The translations under genes and the position numbers were made by a program. A model generated the notes under the pieces. That model searched no databases, was not told the DNA's origin, and was given only the letters and a program-made list of their open reading frames with translations. Of a stretch of 64,000 bases of DNA, positions 19,016 to 27,638 are shown piece after piece. Within the stretch, counting starts at the first letter, position 1. Every line of letters begins with the position of its first letter. The stretch is from Sipunculus nudus (Eukaryota > Annelida > Sipuncula > Golfingiida > Sipunculidae): NCBI GenBank assembly GCA_026874595.1, contig JAPPUL010000095.1, positions 558,001 through 622,000 on the forward strand, read 5' to 3'.

Positions 19016-19495
19016 TTGAATGATATAAGAGTTGGCAATGGTTTTGACGTTCATATTTTAAGAGAAGGAGAAAAGTTTATACTTGGTGGTGTTGAAGTCC
19101 CTTATGACAAAGGGCTTGTAGGACACTCAGATGCTGATGTCTTACTACATGCCTTGTCTGATAGCATTCTTGGAACACTCTCGCTTGGAGATATAGGTAA
19201 ACATTATCCCGACACCGACCCTAAATATAAAGGAATCTCAAGTATAAAGCTACTTAAACATTCATACGCTCTGGTTCAAAAACGGGGATACAAGATACTT
19301 AATGTCGATACAACAATATTATGTGAAAAACCAAAGCTTAGTAATTATATTAACGAAATGAAAGATAATATAGCCAAAGCCCTTGAAATTACAAAAGATA
19401 GAATAAGCATTAAAGCAACGACAACTGAGCAGTTAGGCTTTATAGGCAGGGGAGAGGGAATTGGAGTATTTTGCACATGCCTTATAAGAAAATAG
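19016..19495 (+). CDS. ispF: 2-C-methyl-D-erythritol 2,4-cyclodiphosphate synthase
   Basis: Makes the cyclic diphosphate intermediate of the MEP isoprenoid pathway; trimeric and zinc dependent. Motifs: RVGNGFDVH (metal-binding Asp and His), GHSDADVLLHALSDSILG, DIGKHYPDTDPKYKGISS, and C-terminal KATTTEQLGFIGRGEGIGV. An ATG at 18992 gives eight extra residues but has no ribosome site. I prefer TTG at 19016, with AAGG nine bases upstream and the family-typical start MNDIRVGNG. IspD is not adjacent. Confidence 0.95.
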   Translation: MNDIRVGNGFDVHILREGEKFILGGVEVPYDKGLVGHSDADVLLHALSDSILGTLSLGDIGKHYPDTDPKYKGISSIKLLKHSYALVQKRGYKILNVDTTILCEKPKLSNYINEMKDNIAKALEITKDRISIKATTTEQLGFIGRGEGIGVFCTCLIRK

Positions 19496-19548
19496 TTTAT
19501 GGGTTTATTTTATAGGAGCTTTTAAAGCACAGTTTAAGGATAACGTTT

Positions 19549-20496
19549 ATGAATATATTATTAATTGGGACTGGAGCAATAGGATTATTTTTCGGAGGCC
19601 ATATTGCACGATATAGTAAAAAAGCTAAAATAACCTTTTTTAGCAGAGGCGATAGTTATGACATGATAAAGACTTCTGGCATTAAAGTTGAGAGTAGCAT
19701 TATTGAATCTTTTTCTGTTAAGGCCTTTGTTATCGAGGCTTTGCCCTCTGATCCTGATTATGATTTGGTAATACTTGCTACAAAGAGTTATGACGTTGAG
19801 GGTTTACTTTCTAAGCTGCCAAAGAAAATTTTTGAAAAGTCATTCTTTATGACAACACAAAATGGCGTATCAAGTGAGGATTTACTTCTTAATTACATAG
19901 CAAAAGATAAACTCATTCCCGCAAGCGCATTTGTAGGAGTTAGAAAAACAGATGACAATACGGTAAATCATATGGGTGGCGGCCGTTTTCAACTTGGTTC
20001 TTATGAAAAAGGTAAAAACGCTGAACTTGTTAAAAACTTGTATAACATATTAAAAGAATCTGGTATAGAGACATATTCATCTGAGGATATAATGCATCTT
20101 AAATGGGGGAAACTTGTATGGAATGCGGCATATAATCCACTTTCGACTATAACGAAAAAGGAACTTGGCCAGCTTATAAAAAGCGAGTATGGACTTTCAC
20201 TTCTGCGTGGTTCGATGAATGAGACAGCACTTATTGCAAGGCAATATGGATATAGCATAAGTGATAATTTCATAGAGAAGCAACTTGACTTGCCAAAACA
20301 TTTATACGGCTTTAAAACATCAATGTTACAAGATTATTTAAATAATAGACCATTAGAGCTTGATGCAATACTTGGCGATCTTCTTCTCAAGGCAAAAAAG
20401 CATGGTATAAACTCTCCTATAAACAGCTACTGTTACAAAATCATAAATATATTATTAGACCAAACTAAAACTAAAACAAATATAAGCGCTATATAA
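19549..20496 (+). CDS. panE: 2-dehydropantoate 2-reductase
   Basis: NADPH-dependent reduction of ketopantoate to pantoate in coenzyme A synthesis. The 315 residues begin with the Rossmann motif MNILLIGTGAIGLFFGG; LVILATKSYDVEGLL and TTQNGVSSED follow, and the C-terminal domain has LKWGKLVWNAAYNPLSTIT, which includes the catalytic lysine region. AAGGA precedes the ATG. Paralogues with other substrates exist in this family. coaBC in the same window acts later in the same pathway. Confidence 0.9.
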   Translation: MNILLIGTGAIGLFFGGHIARYSKKAKITFFSRGDSYDMIKTSGIKVESSIIESFSVKAFVIEALPSDPDYDLVILATKSYDVEGLLSKLPKKIFEKSFFMTTQNGVSSEDLLLNYIAKDKLIPASAFVGVRKTDDNTVNHMGGGRFQLGSYEKGKNAELVKNLYNILKESGIETYSSEDIMHLKWGKLVWNAAYNPLSTITKKELGQLIKSEYGLSLLRGSMNETALIARQYGYSISDNFIEKQLDLPKHLYGFKTSMLQDYLNNRPLELDAILGDLLLKAKKHGINSPINSYCYKIINILLDQTKTKTNISAI

Positions 20497-20511
20497 AAAA
20501 GGATTTATAAG

Positions 20512-21294
20512 GTGAAAATATACTCGTGGAATGTTAATGGGATTCGGGCAATAGTAAAGAAAGGTTTTTTTGAATGGTTTTTTAGTATAGATGCTGATAT
20601 CGTATGTCTTCAGGAGCCAAAAGCGTTAGAAGACAAACTAAGTGATGATATTAAAGAAATTAAGGGCTTTAAACTATATTATCATAATGGAACAAGGCCA
20701 GGTTATGCCGGTACAAGCATATATTCCAAGCAAGAGGCTTTAAGTATAAATTATACATTTTATGATATACCTGATATATATGTGCCTGATGGCAGGATTA
20801 TAGAACTTGAGTTTGAGAAGTTCCATCTTTTAAATATATATTTCCCAAATGGTGGTGCTAAAGCGGATGGTACTCAGATGTTATCATATAAGCTTTTGTT
20901 TTATGAAGCCTTTTTAGAACATATTGAAAAACTTAAAAAGAAAGGTAAAAGCTTAATAATATGCGGCGACTTTAATATAGTACACACAAGAATAGATATT
21001 GCACGGCCTGACCAAAATGAACATTCTATTGGTTTTACTAAAGAGGAGCGAGCATGGATTTCGCGTTTAGTGGAACATGATTATATTGACATATGGAGAC
21101 ACAAAAATCCAAACAAAAAAGATACATATAGTTGGTGGTCATATGTTACAAGAGCACGAGAGCGAAATATAGGATGGCGCATAGATTACTTTTTTATAAC
21201 AAAAGATTTAGTCGATAAAGTAAAAGATGTGGATTATTGCTCATCGGTTATGGGTTCTGATCACTGCCCTATATATCTGGATATAGACTTATAA
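20512..21294 (+). CDS. xthA: Exodeoxyribonuclease III (AP endonuclease)
   Basis: Exonuclease III/APE1-type repair nuclease acting on abasic sites and 3' blocks. The 260 residues start with KIYSWNVNGIRAIVKKGF and contain CLQEPKA (metal-binding Glu), GYAGTSIYSK, IYFPNGG, ICGDFNIVHTRIDIARP and the C-terminal GSDHCPIYLDI with the catalytic Asp-His pair. It starts with GTG, 15 bases after panE, and its last six bases overlap the convergent permease gene. Confidence 0.97.
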   Translation: MKIYSWNVNGIRAIVKKGFFEWFFSIDADIVCLQEPKALEDKLSDDIKEIKGFKLYYHNGTRPGYAGTSIYSKQEALSINYTFYDIPDIYVPDGRIIELEFEKFHLLNIYFPNGGAKADGTQMLSYKLLFYEAFLEHIEKLKKKGKSLIICGDFNIVHTRIDIARPDQNEHSIGFTKEERAWISRLVEHDYIDIWRHKNPNKKDTYSWWSYVTRARERNIGWRIDYFFITKDLVDKVKDVDYCSSVMGSDHCPIYLDIDL

Positions 21295-23160
21295 ACTTTT
21301 CATCTTTGGGTCAAGGGCCTCCCTCAGGGCATCTCCTAGCAAGTTATAACTTGTAACCGATATAAATATCGCAATGCCAGGAATTAAAGATAGCCACCAG
21401 TAATTTAATACATCCCCTTGCCCACTACTAATCATCATTCCCCAACTTGGGAAAGGCTCACGAACTCCAAAACCTAAAAAACTAAGCCCTGCTTCTATAA
21501 GCATTGATGAGGCAATGCCAAATGTTGCCGATACTAATACAGGGGTTAGGGAATTAGGCAAGATATACTTAAATATTATCTTTATATCAGATGCGCCAAG
21601 TGCCTTTGCTGATACAACAAAATCTTCATTGCGTAGCCGCAAAAACTCACCCCGTACAAGACGCGCTATCCCAGGCCAACTCGTTAAACCTATTATTATC
21701 ATTATATTTGTAATGCTTGGCCCTACAAAGGCTATAATTGTTAGTATCAAAAAAAACGCTGGGAAACATATCACTATCTCTATAAAACGTGATAACAAAA
21801 GATCTACAAGCCCTCCAAAATAACCCGCTATAGAGCCTAATATTATCCCTATTGTAACATATATTAATACTGCTACAAAGCCTACTGATAAAGAAATCCT
21901 TGCCCCCCATATTATCCTCGCCAGAACATCGCGTCCTGTGTCATCTGTACCAAAAATGTGCCTTGTAGCGCTCTTAGCTTTACCAGAATCCCAAATAGTA
22001 GGCTTTTGTAACTTCTCTTCTATTATACTCTCATTAAAACCAAAAGAAACAGGCGGAAATATTGCAAAGGCATTCCTTTCTTCACTTTTAGCACTTCCTT
22101 TTAACAAATCACTTTCAAAATGACTTACCAAAAGCTTCTTATAATTTGTTGGTATCTTATTATCATCTTTTAAGACATAAAAAAAACTCCCAACTATTAA
22201 AACCAAAGTAGCAAATACTATAAAACGTCCCTTATTGCTTATACTCTCCCTTAGACCCAAAAATGATGCCTTCTTGCCTATTACAAAAATAAACGGATAC
22301 TTTATTAACCCTATAAATAAGCTAATTAGTAGTATATCTATAAAATCAAGATCATTTAAAACCGGAAAACTAACCCGCATTGCAAGATAACTATCCTCTC
22401 CCTTAAGCTTACTTTTGCTTATTACATCGTTAAGTTCATAAGAAAGCTTATTTATTGATTTTATATACTCCCCTAAACCCTCACCCTCTAATCCAATACC
22501 ATAATTATTACTTTTAAATAAAGCCTCATAATCTTCTTTTATTGGGTAAAGCGATTTTCTAACATGTTCGTTTAGTGTAAAAAGCATATTGTCAATGTTT
22601 TTTATAATCAGCTTTGCGTTACTTTCAAACTCTAGTTTACTTGAAAGCTGCAAAAGAGATATAGATACGTTTTCTCTTTTAGTTTGCAAGGTAAGCATTC
22701 TTGCTTTCACTTCATTTTGCTTTGAACCTATTTGTTGACGCTCTTGCTGTAAGGCTTTTACTTTCTCTTTCGATGCTTTGGCACTTGATTTTGATAAAAC
22801 ATCTATCTTTTCTTTCAAAGCTTCATATTTATTGCCATAACTGTCGTTTTCTTTGTTTAGATTATGTATCGTCTTTTTTATCTTATCATATTCCCTTAGC
22901 TTAGAAGACTTTTGCATACTTAGGATATCTTGCATTTTGAGATTCTCTATATAATTGTTTTTAGTCTTTTGAAAGCCTCCTAAAAAGTACTTGAAATACT
23001 CGCCATAAGTCGAATATAGGATGATCGGTTTATTGTTTGCAAGAAACGGAGCAAATACTGCCACTGCCATCAAAAAGATAATTATAAAAAGCGATATCCT
23101 GGCTGATTGTCTTTTCTTAAACTGCTTAAGCACTATGCTTAAATATGTATCACCTCTCAT
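21289..23160 (-). CDS. OppC/DppC-type ABC permease with long coiled-coil insertion
   Basis: Permease subunit of a peptide-type ABC importer, about 620-630 residues instead of the usual 280-320. After the first membrane helix (IVLKQF...SLFIIIFLMAVAVFAPFLA) comes an insert of roughly 300 residues. It contains a heptad-like charged region (YDKIKKTIHNLNKENDSYGN; KEKVKALQQERQQIGSKQNE) and two added membrane helices. The normal permease core follows: HIFGTDDTGRDVLARIIWGARISLSVG, and the EAA loop with AKALGASDIKIIFKYILPNS. SD AGGAG overlaps the upstream oppB-type stop codon. The ATG at 23160 is 13 bases from it; a TTG at 23193 is the alternative but lacks a site. The insert probably lies in the periplasm, but its role is unknown. 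Confidence 0.88.
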   Translation of the reverse strand: MRGDTYLSIVLKQFKKRQSARISLFIIIFLMAVAVFAPFLANNKPIILYSTYGEYFKYFLGGFQKTKNNYIENLKMQDILSMQKSSKLREYDKIKKTIHNLNKENDSYGNKYEALKEKIDVLSKSSAKASKEKVKALQQERQQIGSKQNEVKARMLTLQTKRENVSISLLQLSSKLEFESNAKLIIKNIDNMLFTLNEHVRKSLYPIKEDYEALFKSNNYGIGLEGEGLGEYIKSINKLSYELNDVISKSKLKGEDSYLAMRVSFPVLNDLDFIDILLISLFIGLIKYPFIFVIGKKASFLGLRESISNKGRFIVFATLVLIVGSFFYVLKDDNKIPTNYKKLLVSHFESDLLKGSAKSEERNAFAIFPPVSFGFNESIIEEKLQKPTIWDSGKAKSATRHIFGTDDTGRDVLARIIWGARISLSVGFVAVLIYVTIGIILGSIAGYFGGLVDLLLSRFIEIVICFPAFFLILTIIAFVGPSITNIMIIIGLTSWPGIARLVRGEFLRLRNEDFVVSAKALGASDIKIIFKYILPNSLTPVLVSATFGIASSMLIEAGLSFLGFGVREPFPSWGMMISSGQGDVLNYWWLSLIPGIAIFISVTSYNLLGDALREALDPKMKSL

Positions 23161-23176
23161 AAAATACTTATTTCTC

Positions 23177-24214
23177 CTAGCTCTTATCATCAAAAGTTAT
23201 TTGTGGATTTATAACTACATAAAGTATATCAGACAAAAGTATACCCAAAAGGGTAAGCAACGAAGACAAATATAATATCGCCATAATTAGGTTATAATCT
23301 CTTGTCTGAATCCCTTCAAAACCAAGTCTGCCAAGTCCGGGTATATTAAATACTTGCTCTATTATGACATTACCTCCTATAATTGCAGGCAGTATCGATG
23401 CGGCTATTGTTATTATTGGTATTAATGAGTTTCTCAGTGCGTGCTTAAATACTACAATCTTTTCACTAAGTCCTTTTGAACGAGCTGTTTTTATATAATC
23501 TTTTCGTAAAACCTCAAGCATACTACCTCGCATTTGCCGTGAGAGATAGGCATAAGAGCCTATTGTAAGGCATATTACGGGCAGGGTATAACGCTTTAGT
23601 ATGTCTATAAACCATATATATATGCCTTCTGAGAAAGAAGCTCCCGTTGCTCCTACCTGGGCTTTGAATATGTTTACTGGTAGTCCTAGAAATAGTTTAT
23701 CTGTAATGCCCTCACTTGCAAAAAGACTTATAAGCCATATTGCAACGAAAAAGCTTGGCAGTGAATATAACATGAACAAAAAAACACTAAGTGTCTTATC
23801 TATTAGACTGTTTTCCTTTACAGACATTAGTATCCCTATTGGTATTGCTATTAGGTAAGTCAAAAATATAGTTGCAATAGAAAGACCCATTGTATAAGGT
23901 AGTGCTTCAAGCAGCAGTGTATTTACACTCTTGCCAGGATATACCATAGAGTTTCCAAAGTCAAAAGTTATTATCTTCTCAAGCCACGTTAAGTATTGTA
24001 TGTGTATCGGTTTATCAAGATTATAACGCCGTCTAAACTCATCAACACTTTCAAATGAGACCTCTTCTGTCTTTTGCACTATGCTCTCACCCTGTTGCTC
24101 AAGCAGTGATGCCGGATTGCCAGGTGCAAGCCGTATCATCGTAAAGCTTAATAAGCTTATTCCAAGCATCGTCGGTATCATGAAAAATAGTCTCTTTAAT
24201 ATATAACTAAGCAT
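23177..24214 (-). CDS. OppB/DppB-type ABC permease
   Basis: Permease subunit of a peptide-type ABC importer, 345 residues, close to the family length. Six helices are expected: MLSYILKRLFFMIPTMLGISLLSF at the N-terminus, then the large periplasmic loop typical of OppB, and the EAA loop RSKGLSEKIVVFKHALRNSLIPIITI. It sits between the binding protein (upstream) and the unusual OppC-like permease (downstream, overlapping by 17 bases or translation-coupled). A duplicated 20-base segment lies in the leader. Confidence 0.95.
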   Translation of the reverse strand: MLSYILKRLFFMIPTMLGISLLSFTMIRLAPGNPASLLEQQGESIVQKTEEVSFESVDEFRRRYNLDKPIHIQYLTWLEKIITFDFGNSMVYPGKSVNTLLLEALPYTMGLSIATIFLTYLIAIPIGILMSVKENSLIDKTLSVFLFMLYSLPSFFVAIWLISLFASEGITDKLFLGLPVNIFKAQVGATGASFSEGIYIWFIDILKRYTLPVICLTIGSYAYLSRQMRGSMLEVLRKDYIKTARSKGLSEKIVVFKHALRNSLIPIITIAASILPAIIGGNVIIEQVFNIPGLGRLGFEGIQTRDYNLIMAILYLSSLLTLLGILLSDILYVVINPQITFDDKS

Positions 24215-24227
24215 TTTTTCCCTTTAT

Positions 24228-24265
24228 AATACTTCCATTCCCTTTATAATACTTCCATCACAACT
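24228..24265. repeat. Direct duplication of about 20 bases upstream of the OppB-type gene
   Basis: CCTTTATAATACTTCCATTC occurs twice in succession; the second copy ends in CATCAC. On the minus strand each copy carries GGAAGTATTATAAAGG, so the spacing between the binding-protein gene and the permease ribosome site has grown by one unit. Confidence 0.75.
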
Positions 24266-24305
24266 ATAACCACTCTTTAAACAATTTGATACCATTACAT
24301 TTATC

Positions 24306-26507
24306 CTACAATCCTTTTTCTAATTCCTTTTCCGCTTCCTTTTCTTCTTGTGTTTGTAAATCTTTTGGTATATACCATTCTGAAAGGTTAAACCCAGGCC
24401 TTGTCCTGTAAAACTTTACATTCCTATATCTACTGTTGTATACTGCCTTGTTGGGTATTGTGTAAAGAAATAAATACGGTTGCTCTTTGTGTAATAACGC
24501 ATGTAGTTTAAAGTGTAGCTTAACTCTCTCTTCATCATCTAAGGTGCGTCTTATCTTTTCTATTAGCCTATCTGCAGCTTCATTTGTAAATCCTACATGA
24601 TTTGAGCCTTTATTTGACCACTGACTTGAATGCCAAAGCTGATATGGGTCTGATTCAAGAGGTGTGCCCCATCCTAGTATACACATATCAAAACGTCTGT
24701 CTCGTAAATGATTTATAAATGACGCCCACTCAAGCCGTGTTAACGTTAAGTTTATCCCAACGCTTTTTAATTCTTCATAAAGGATTGGGTTTATTGTACT
24801 TGCACTTGTTGAGCCTTGTGGATAAAGAAGCTCTATACTAAATGGCACTCCGTCCTTCTCTCTTATACCATCTCCATCATTATCAAACCAGCCTGCTTCG
24901 TTTAAAAGCTCTATCGCTTTTTCTCGATTGTATTCATATGGCTTTATATTATGGTTGTATCCCGGCCCAAAGTAATACTGGTTGCCGCTAACTATTTTCC
25001 CAAGTCCGTATAAAAAGTTCTTTAGTATCCGCTTTCTATCAAGTAACATAGTTATGGCCTGCCGAACCCGTTTGTCCGCAAAATATACCTTCTTCATGTT
25101 ATAACCTATGTAACTAAATCCACCTGTATAATAAAAGACTTTTGTATATTTTGCTTTGAACTCTTCTGAGATGCTGCTTTTAAAAAACTGTTGTGAACCC
25201 AAACTACTCATAAAATCTATATTGCCATTTTTAAGTTCTATAAAAGCTGTTTCTCTATTCGGTATGAAACGGAAATATATCTTCTTTAAGTAGCCTCTTT
25301 TACCCGCATTAAAATACTCATCGTTTCTTACAAGAGATATATATTCCTTATTAACCCATGCTTTATTAAGCCCTGCTTTAGCTTTATTATACTCTCCAAG
25401 CACTTTAGAGGGGAAATAGTAGGGTCCCGTCCCAACCGGAGTCCTATTAACTTTATGTTCTGCAAAGTGTCTTGCAAACTCCTTCTTCGTATACTTATCT
25501 CCTCTCTTTAAATAAAGATGTTTAGGTATGATTATAAAACCTCCTGCAAGGTCCTTTAGTTTAAAATGATTTGTGTCAAAATAAAGCCTTACCTTATACC
25601 TGCCGAGCTTCTCCCAATATTTAAGTCCACTATAATATAGCCTAAGATGACTTAATTCCGGAATATATTCATTCTTTATCACGTCCAGGCTAAATATAAC
25701 ATCATCTGCACTAAACTCTTTACCATCGTGCCATCTGACTCCTTTTCTAAGATCAAAAGTATATATAACCTCTCTATCAAACGCTCTTTTGTAACTTTTG
25801 TCAGTCGGATCTACTTTATAACGTAGCTTAGATGCATTTATAATGCGGCTTTTACCTGAAACCCTAAGCTTTATATATTTTATATCTTTTTTAATACCAT
25901 TTTTAATACCATTACCACCCTCAGAGCTTTTATTAGAGCGTACTATATCCTCTATAGTTCCTATAACATAAGCATTATCCTTATTAGCCTTAGGTTTTAG
26001 TGTTTTACTATACGGGACAAACTTAGAATCATACATCCTCCCTTTAAGCCATACTATATCTTCAACATAAAAGCTTTTTGCCAATGAGGGCTTTTGTGCA
26101 AACGTTTGGCTATCTGTTGTCAAGAGTGTGTCAAATATATAACTTGAGATTAAGGCTGTATATGCTGAGTTGTCAAGCCAGGGGATTAGTGTTTTTGGCT
26201 CTGCTCCAACATGGACATTAATACTACCTCCCCTAACCGCCTTTGTCTCTTCTTTCTTTGTCGCTTCTTTTGCACTAACCTTTAAGTTAAATCCATCTTT
26301 TATAACGTAAGGTTTATTAGCCTCTTCCCATGTCTCTATACCACTTTTTAGCTTCTTTATGTAAGATATCTCTTTTTCAACCTCAGCAGGTATTAAACTA
26401 TTTATTTCGTGAAGCTTTTTATAATTACTATTATCATAATAATTTATTCCAAATAAGAATGTCAGCAAAATAAGCACCGCAAAAAAGATGCTATATTTAA
26501 TGTTCAA
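24306..26507 (-). CDS. Extracellular solute-binding protein, family 5 (peptide-type), membrane anchored
   Basis: A peptide/nickel-type binding protein of about 733 residues, longer than the usual 500-600. The N-terminal helix NIKYSIFFAVLILLTFLFGINYY has no lipobox cysteine, so it probably remains as a membrane anchor. The SBP_bac_5 fold is shown by GSINVHVGAEPKTLIPW, WHDGKEFSADDVIFSLDVI, NRTPVGTGPYYF, DKRVRQAITMLLDRKRIL, REKAIELLNEAGW and CILGWGTPLESDPYQLWHSS. About 100 extra residues lie before YTFDLRKGVRWHDG. I chose TTG at 26507 because AAGGAGG lies six bases upstream; the ATG at 26528 has none. It is flanked by OppC-like and OppB-like genes. Confidence 0.92.
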   Translation of the reverse strand: MNIKYSIFFAVLILLTFLFGINYYDNSNYKKLHEINSLIPAEVEKEISYIKKLKSGIETWEEANKPYVIKDGFNLKVSAKEATKKEETKAVRGGSINVHVGAEPKTLIPWLDNSAYTALISSYIFDTLLTTDSQTFAQKPSLAKSFYVEDIVWLKGRMYDSKFVPYSKTLKPKANKDNAYVIGTIEDIVRSNKSSEGGNGIKNGIKKDIKYIKLRVSGKSRIINASKLRYKVDPTDKSYKRAFDREVIYTFDLRKGVRWHDGKEFSADDVIFSLDVIKNEYIPELSHLRLYYSGLKYWEKLGRYKVRLYFDTNHFKLKDLAGGFIIIPKHLYLKRGDKYTKKEFARHFAEHKVNRTPVGTGPYYFPSKVLGEYNKAKAGLNKAWVNKEYISLVRNDEYFNAGKRGYLKKIYFRFIPNRETAFIELKNGNIDFMSSLGSQQFFKSSISEEFKAKYTKVFYYTGGFSYIGYNMKKVYFADKRVRQAITMLLDRKRILKNFLYGLGKIVSGNQYYFGPGYNHNIKPYEYNREKAIELLNEAGWFDNDGDGIREKDGVPFSIELLYPQGSTSASTINPILYEELKSVGINLTLTRLEWASFINHLRDRRFDMCILGWGTPLESDPYQLWHSSQWSNKGSNHVGFTNEAADRLIEKIRRTLDDEERVKLHFKLHALLHKEQPYLFLYTIPNKAVYNSRYRNVKFYRTRPGFNLSEWYIPKDLQTQEEKEAEKELEKGL

Positions 26508-26529
26508 ATAAATACCTCCTTCGTCCATC

Positions 26530-27438
26530 TTATCTTTTTATAATTTGTTTAGGATCAAGTGCATCTCGAAGCCCATCTCCTATAAAGTTAATGCATACTA
26601 CTGTAATAGAAATAAGCAGACCTGGATAAAAAATTAGTTCCGGTGCCTTTATAAAGTATTCTAAAGAATTAGATAACATGCTGCCCCATGAGGGTATCGT
26701 TATCGGTACTCCAAGCCCAAGAAAGCTTAATACCGCTTCGTATTGTATTATAGAGCCAAGTGAGAGGGTTGTTGCTATTATAGCTGATGTTAAGGAATTA
26801 GGTATAAGGTGATACAATATGATACGCATATTACCTGCTCCAAGACTTTTACTTGCATATATAAAATCCTTCTGTTTATGTGACAATACCTCAGCTCGGA
26901 CAAGGCGTGCCACACTCATCCAACTAAATAACGCTATTATTACAATGATTCTAAATAAAGCTCCTAAAGGACTTTCCGTCACAAAGGAAAAATCAAAAAA
27001 CGCAAAAGATAATTTATTATAATCCAACGCTGACAAAATTATAAGCAAAGGTAAAACCGGTAACGACAGCATAATATCAGTAAAACGCATAAGAAAAGCA
27101 TCCACTACCCCCTCAAAATAGCCAGATACCGCTCCTATTAATATGCCAATAAATGCTGCGCAAAAGGAAGCTATAATTCCTATCGCAAGGGATACTCGTC
27201 CTCCGTAAAAAAGCCTTGTGAATACATCATAACCATTCTCATCCGTACCTAAAAGATGCTCTTTACTCGGGGGTACAAATATCTTCATTATATTAGACTT
27301 CTCAACATCGTGCCCCGAAACCCAAGGTACTAACAATGACAAAACCATTAGAAACGCTAATACTATTAAACTTCCCATCGCAAACTTATGCTTTTTAAAT
27401 CTAATCCAAGCTATGCGAGAAGGAGTCAAACTCTTCAA
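26530..27438 (-). CDS. OppC/DppC-type ABC permease
   Basis: A standard 302-residue OppC-type permease, first in the minus-strand importer operon. It contains HLLGTDENGYDVFTRLFYGGRVSLAIG and the EAA loop YASKSLGAGNMRIILYHLIPNSLTSAI, ending in GDGLRDALDPKQ. The start is TTG with AGAGGA about nine bases upstream. The operon also holds the long OppC-type permease at 21289, so this locus has two OppC-like and one OppB-like permeases but no ATPase; the energising subunits must be elsewhere. Confidence 0.95.
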   Translation of the reverse strand: MKSLTPSRIAWIRFKKHKFAMGSLIVLAFLMVLSLLVPWVSGHDVEKSNIMKIFVPPSKEHLLGTDENGYDVFTRLFYGGRVSLAIGIIASFCAAFIGILIGAVSGYFEGVVDAFLMRFTDIMLSLPVLPLLIILSALDYNKLSFAFFDFSFVTESPLGALFRIIVIIALFSWMSVARLVRAEVLSHKQKDFIYASKSLGAGNMRIILYHLIPNSLTSAIIATTLSLGSIIQYEAVLSFLGLGVPITIPSWGSMLSNSLEYFIKAPELIFYPGLLISITVVCINFIGDGLRDALDPKQIIKR

Positions 27439-27558
27439 TCTAGCAAATCCTCTACTCTAAGGGTAATATAAGCTTAATATATAGATAAAACATCTAAATA
27501 AAGTAACTAAAATATAAAGAGAAGTTATTTTTAATAAACAAGCAATATCTAAAAAATC

Positions 27559-27570
27559 GGCAATATTGCC
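27559..27570. other. Perfect 12-bp palindrome in a divergent promoter region
   Basis: GGCAATATTGCC lies between the divergent importer operon and the propeller gene. A plus-strand minus-10-like TATACT is at 27612-27617, about 40 bases downstream. A repressor site is possible but no regulator gene is adjacent. Confidence 0.35.
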
Positions 27571-27638
27571 TTAAAAAGTCCTCTTACATATCTTTAGCTC
27601 AGACTAAGATTATACTAACAATTTAAAAAGGAAGCTCT

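Noticed and set aside
19016-19060. Asn in IspF motif GNGFDVH instead of His
   Set aside because: That position is variable in the family; the metal ligands Asp and His are present.
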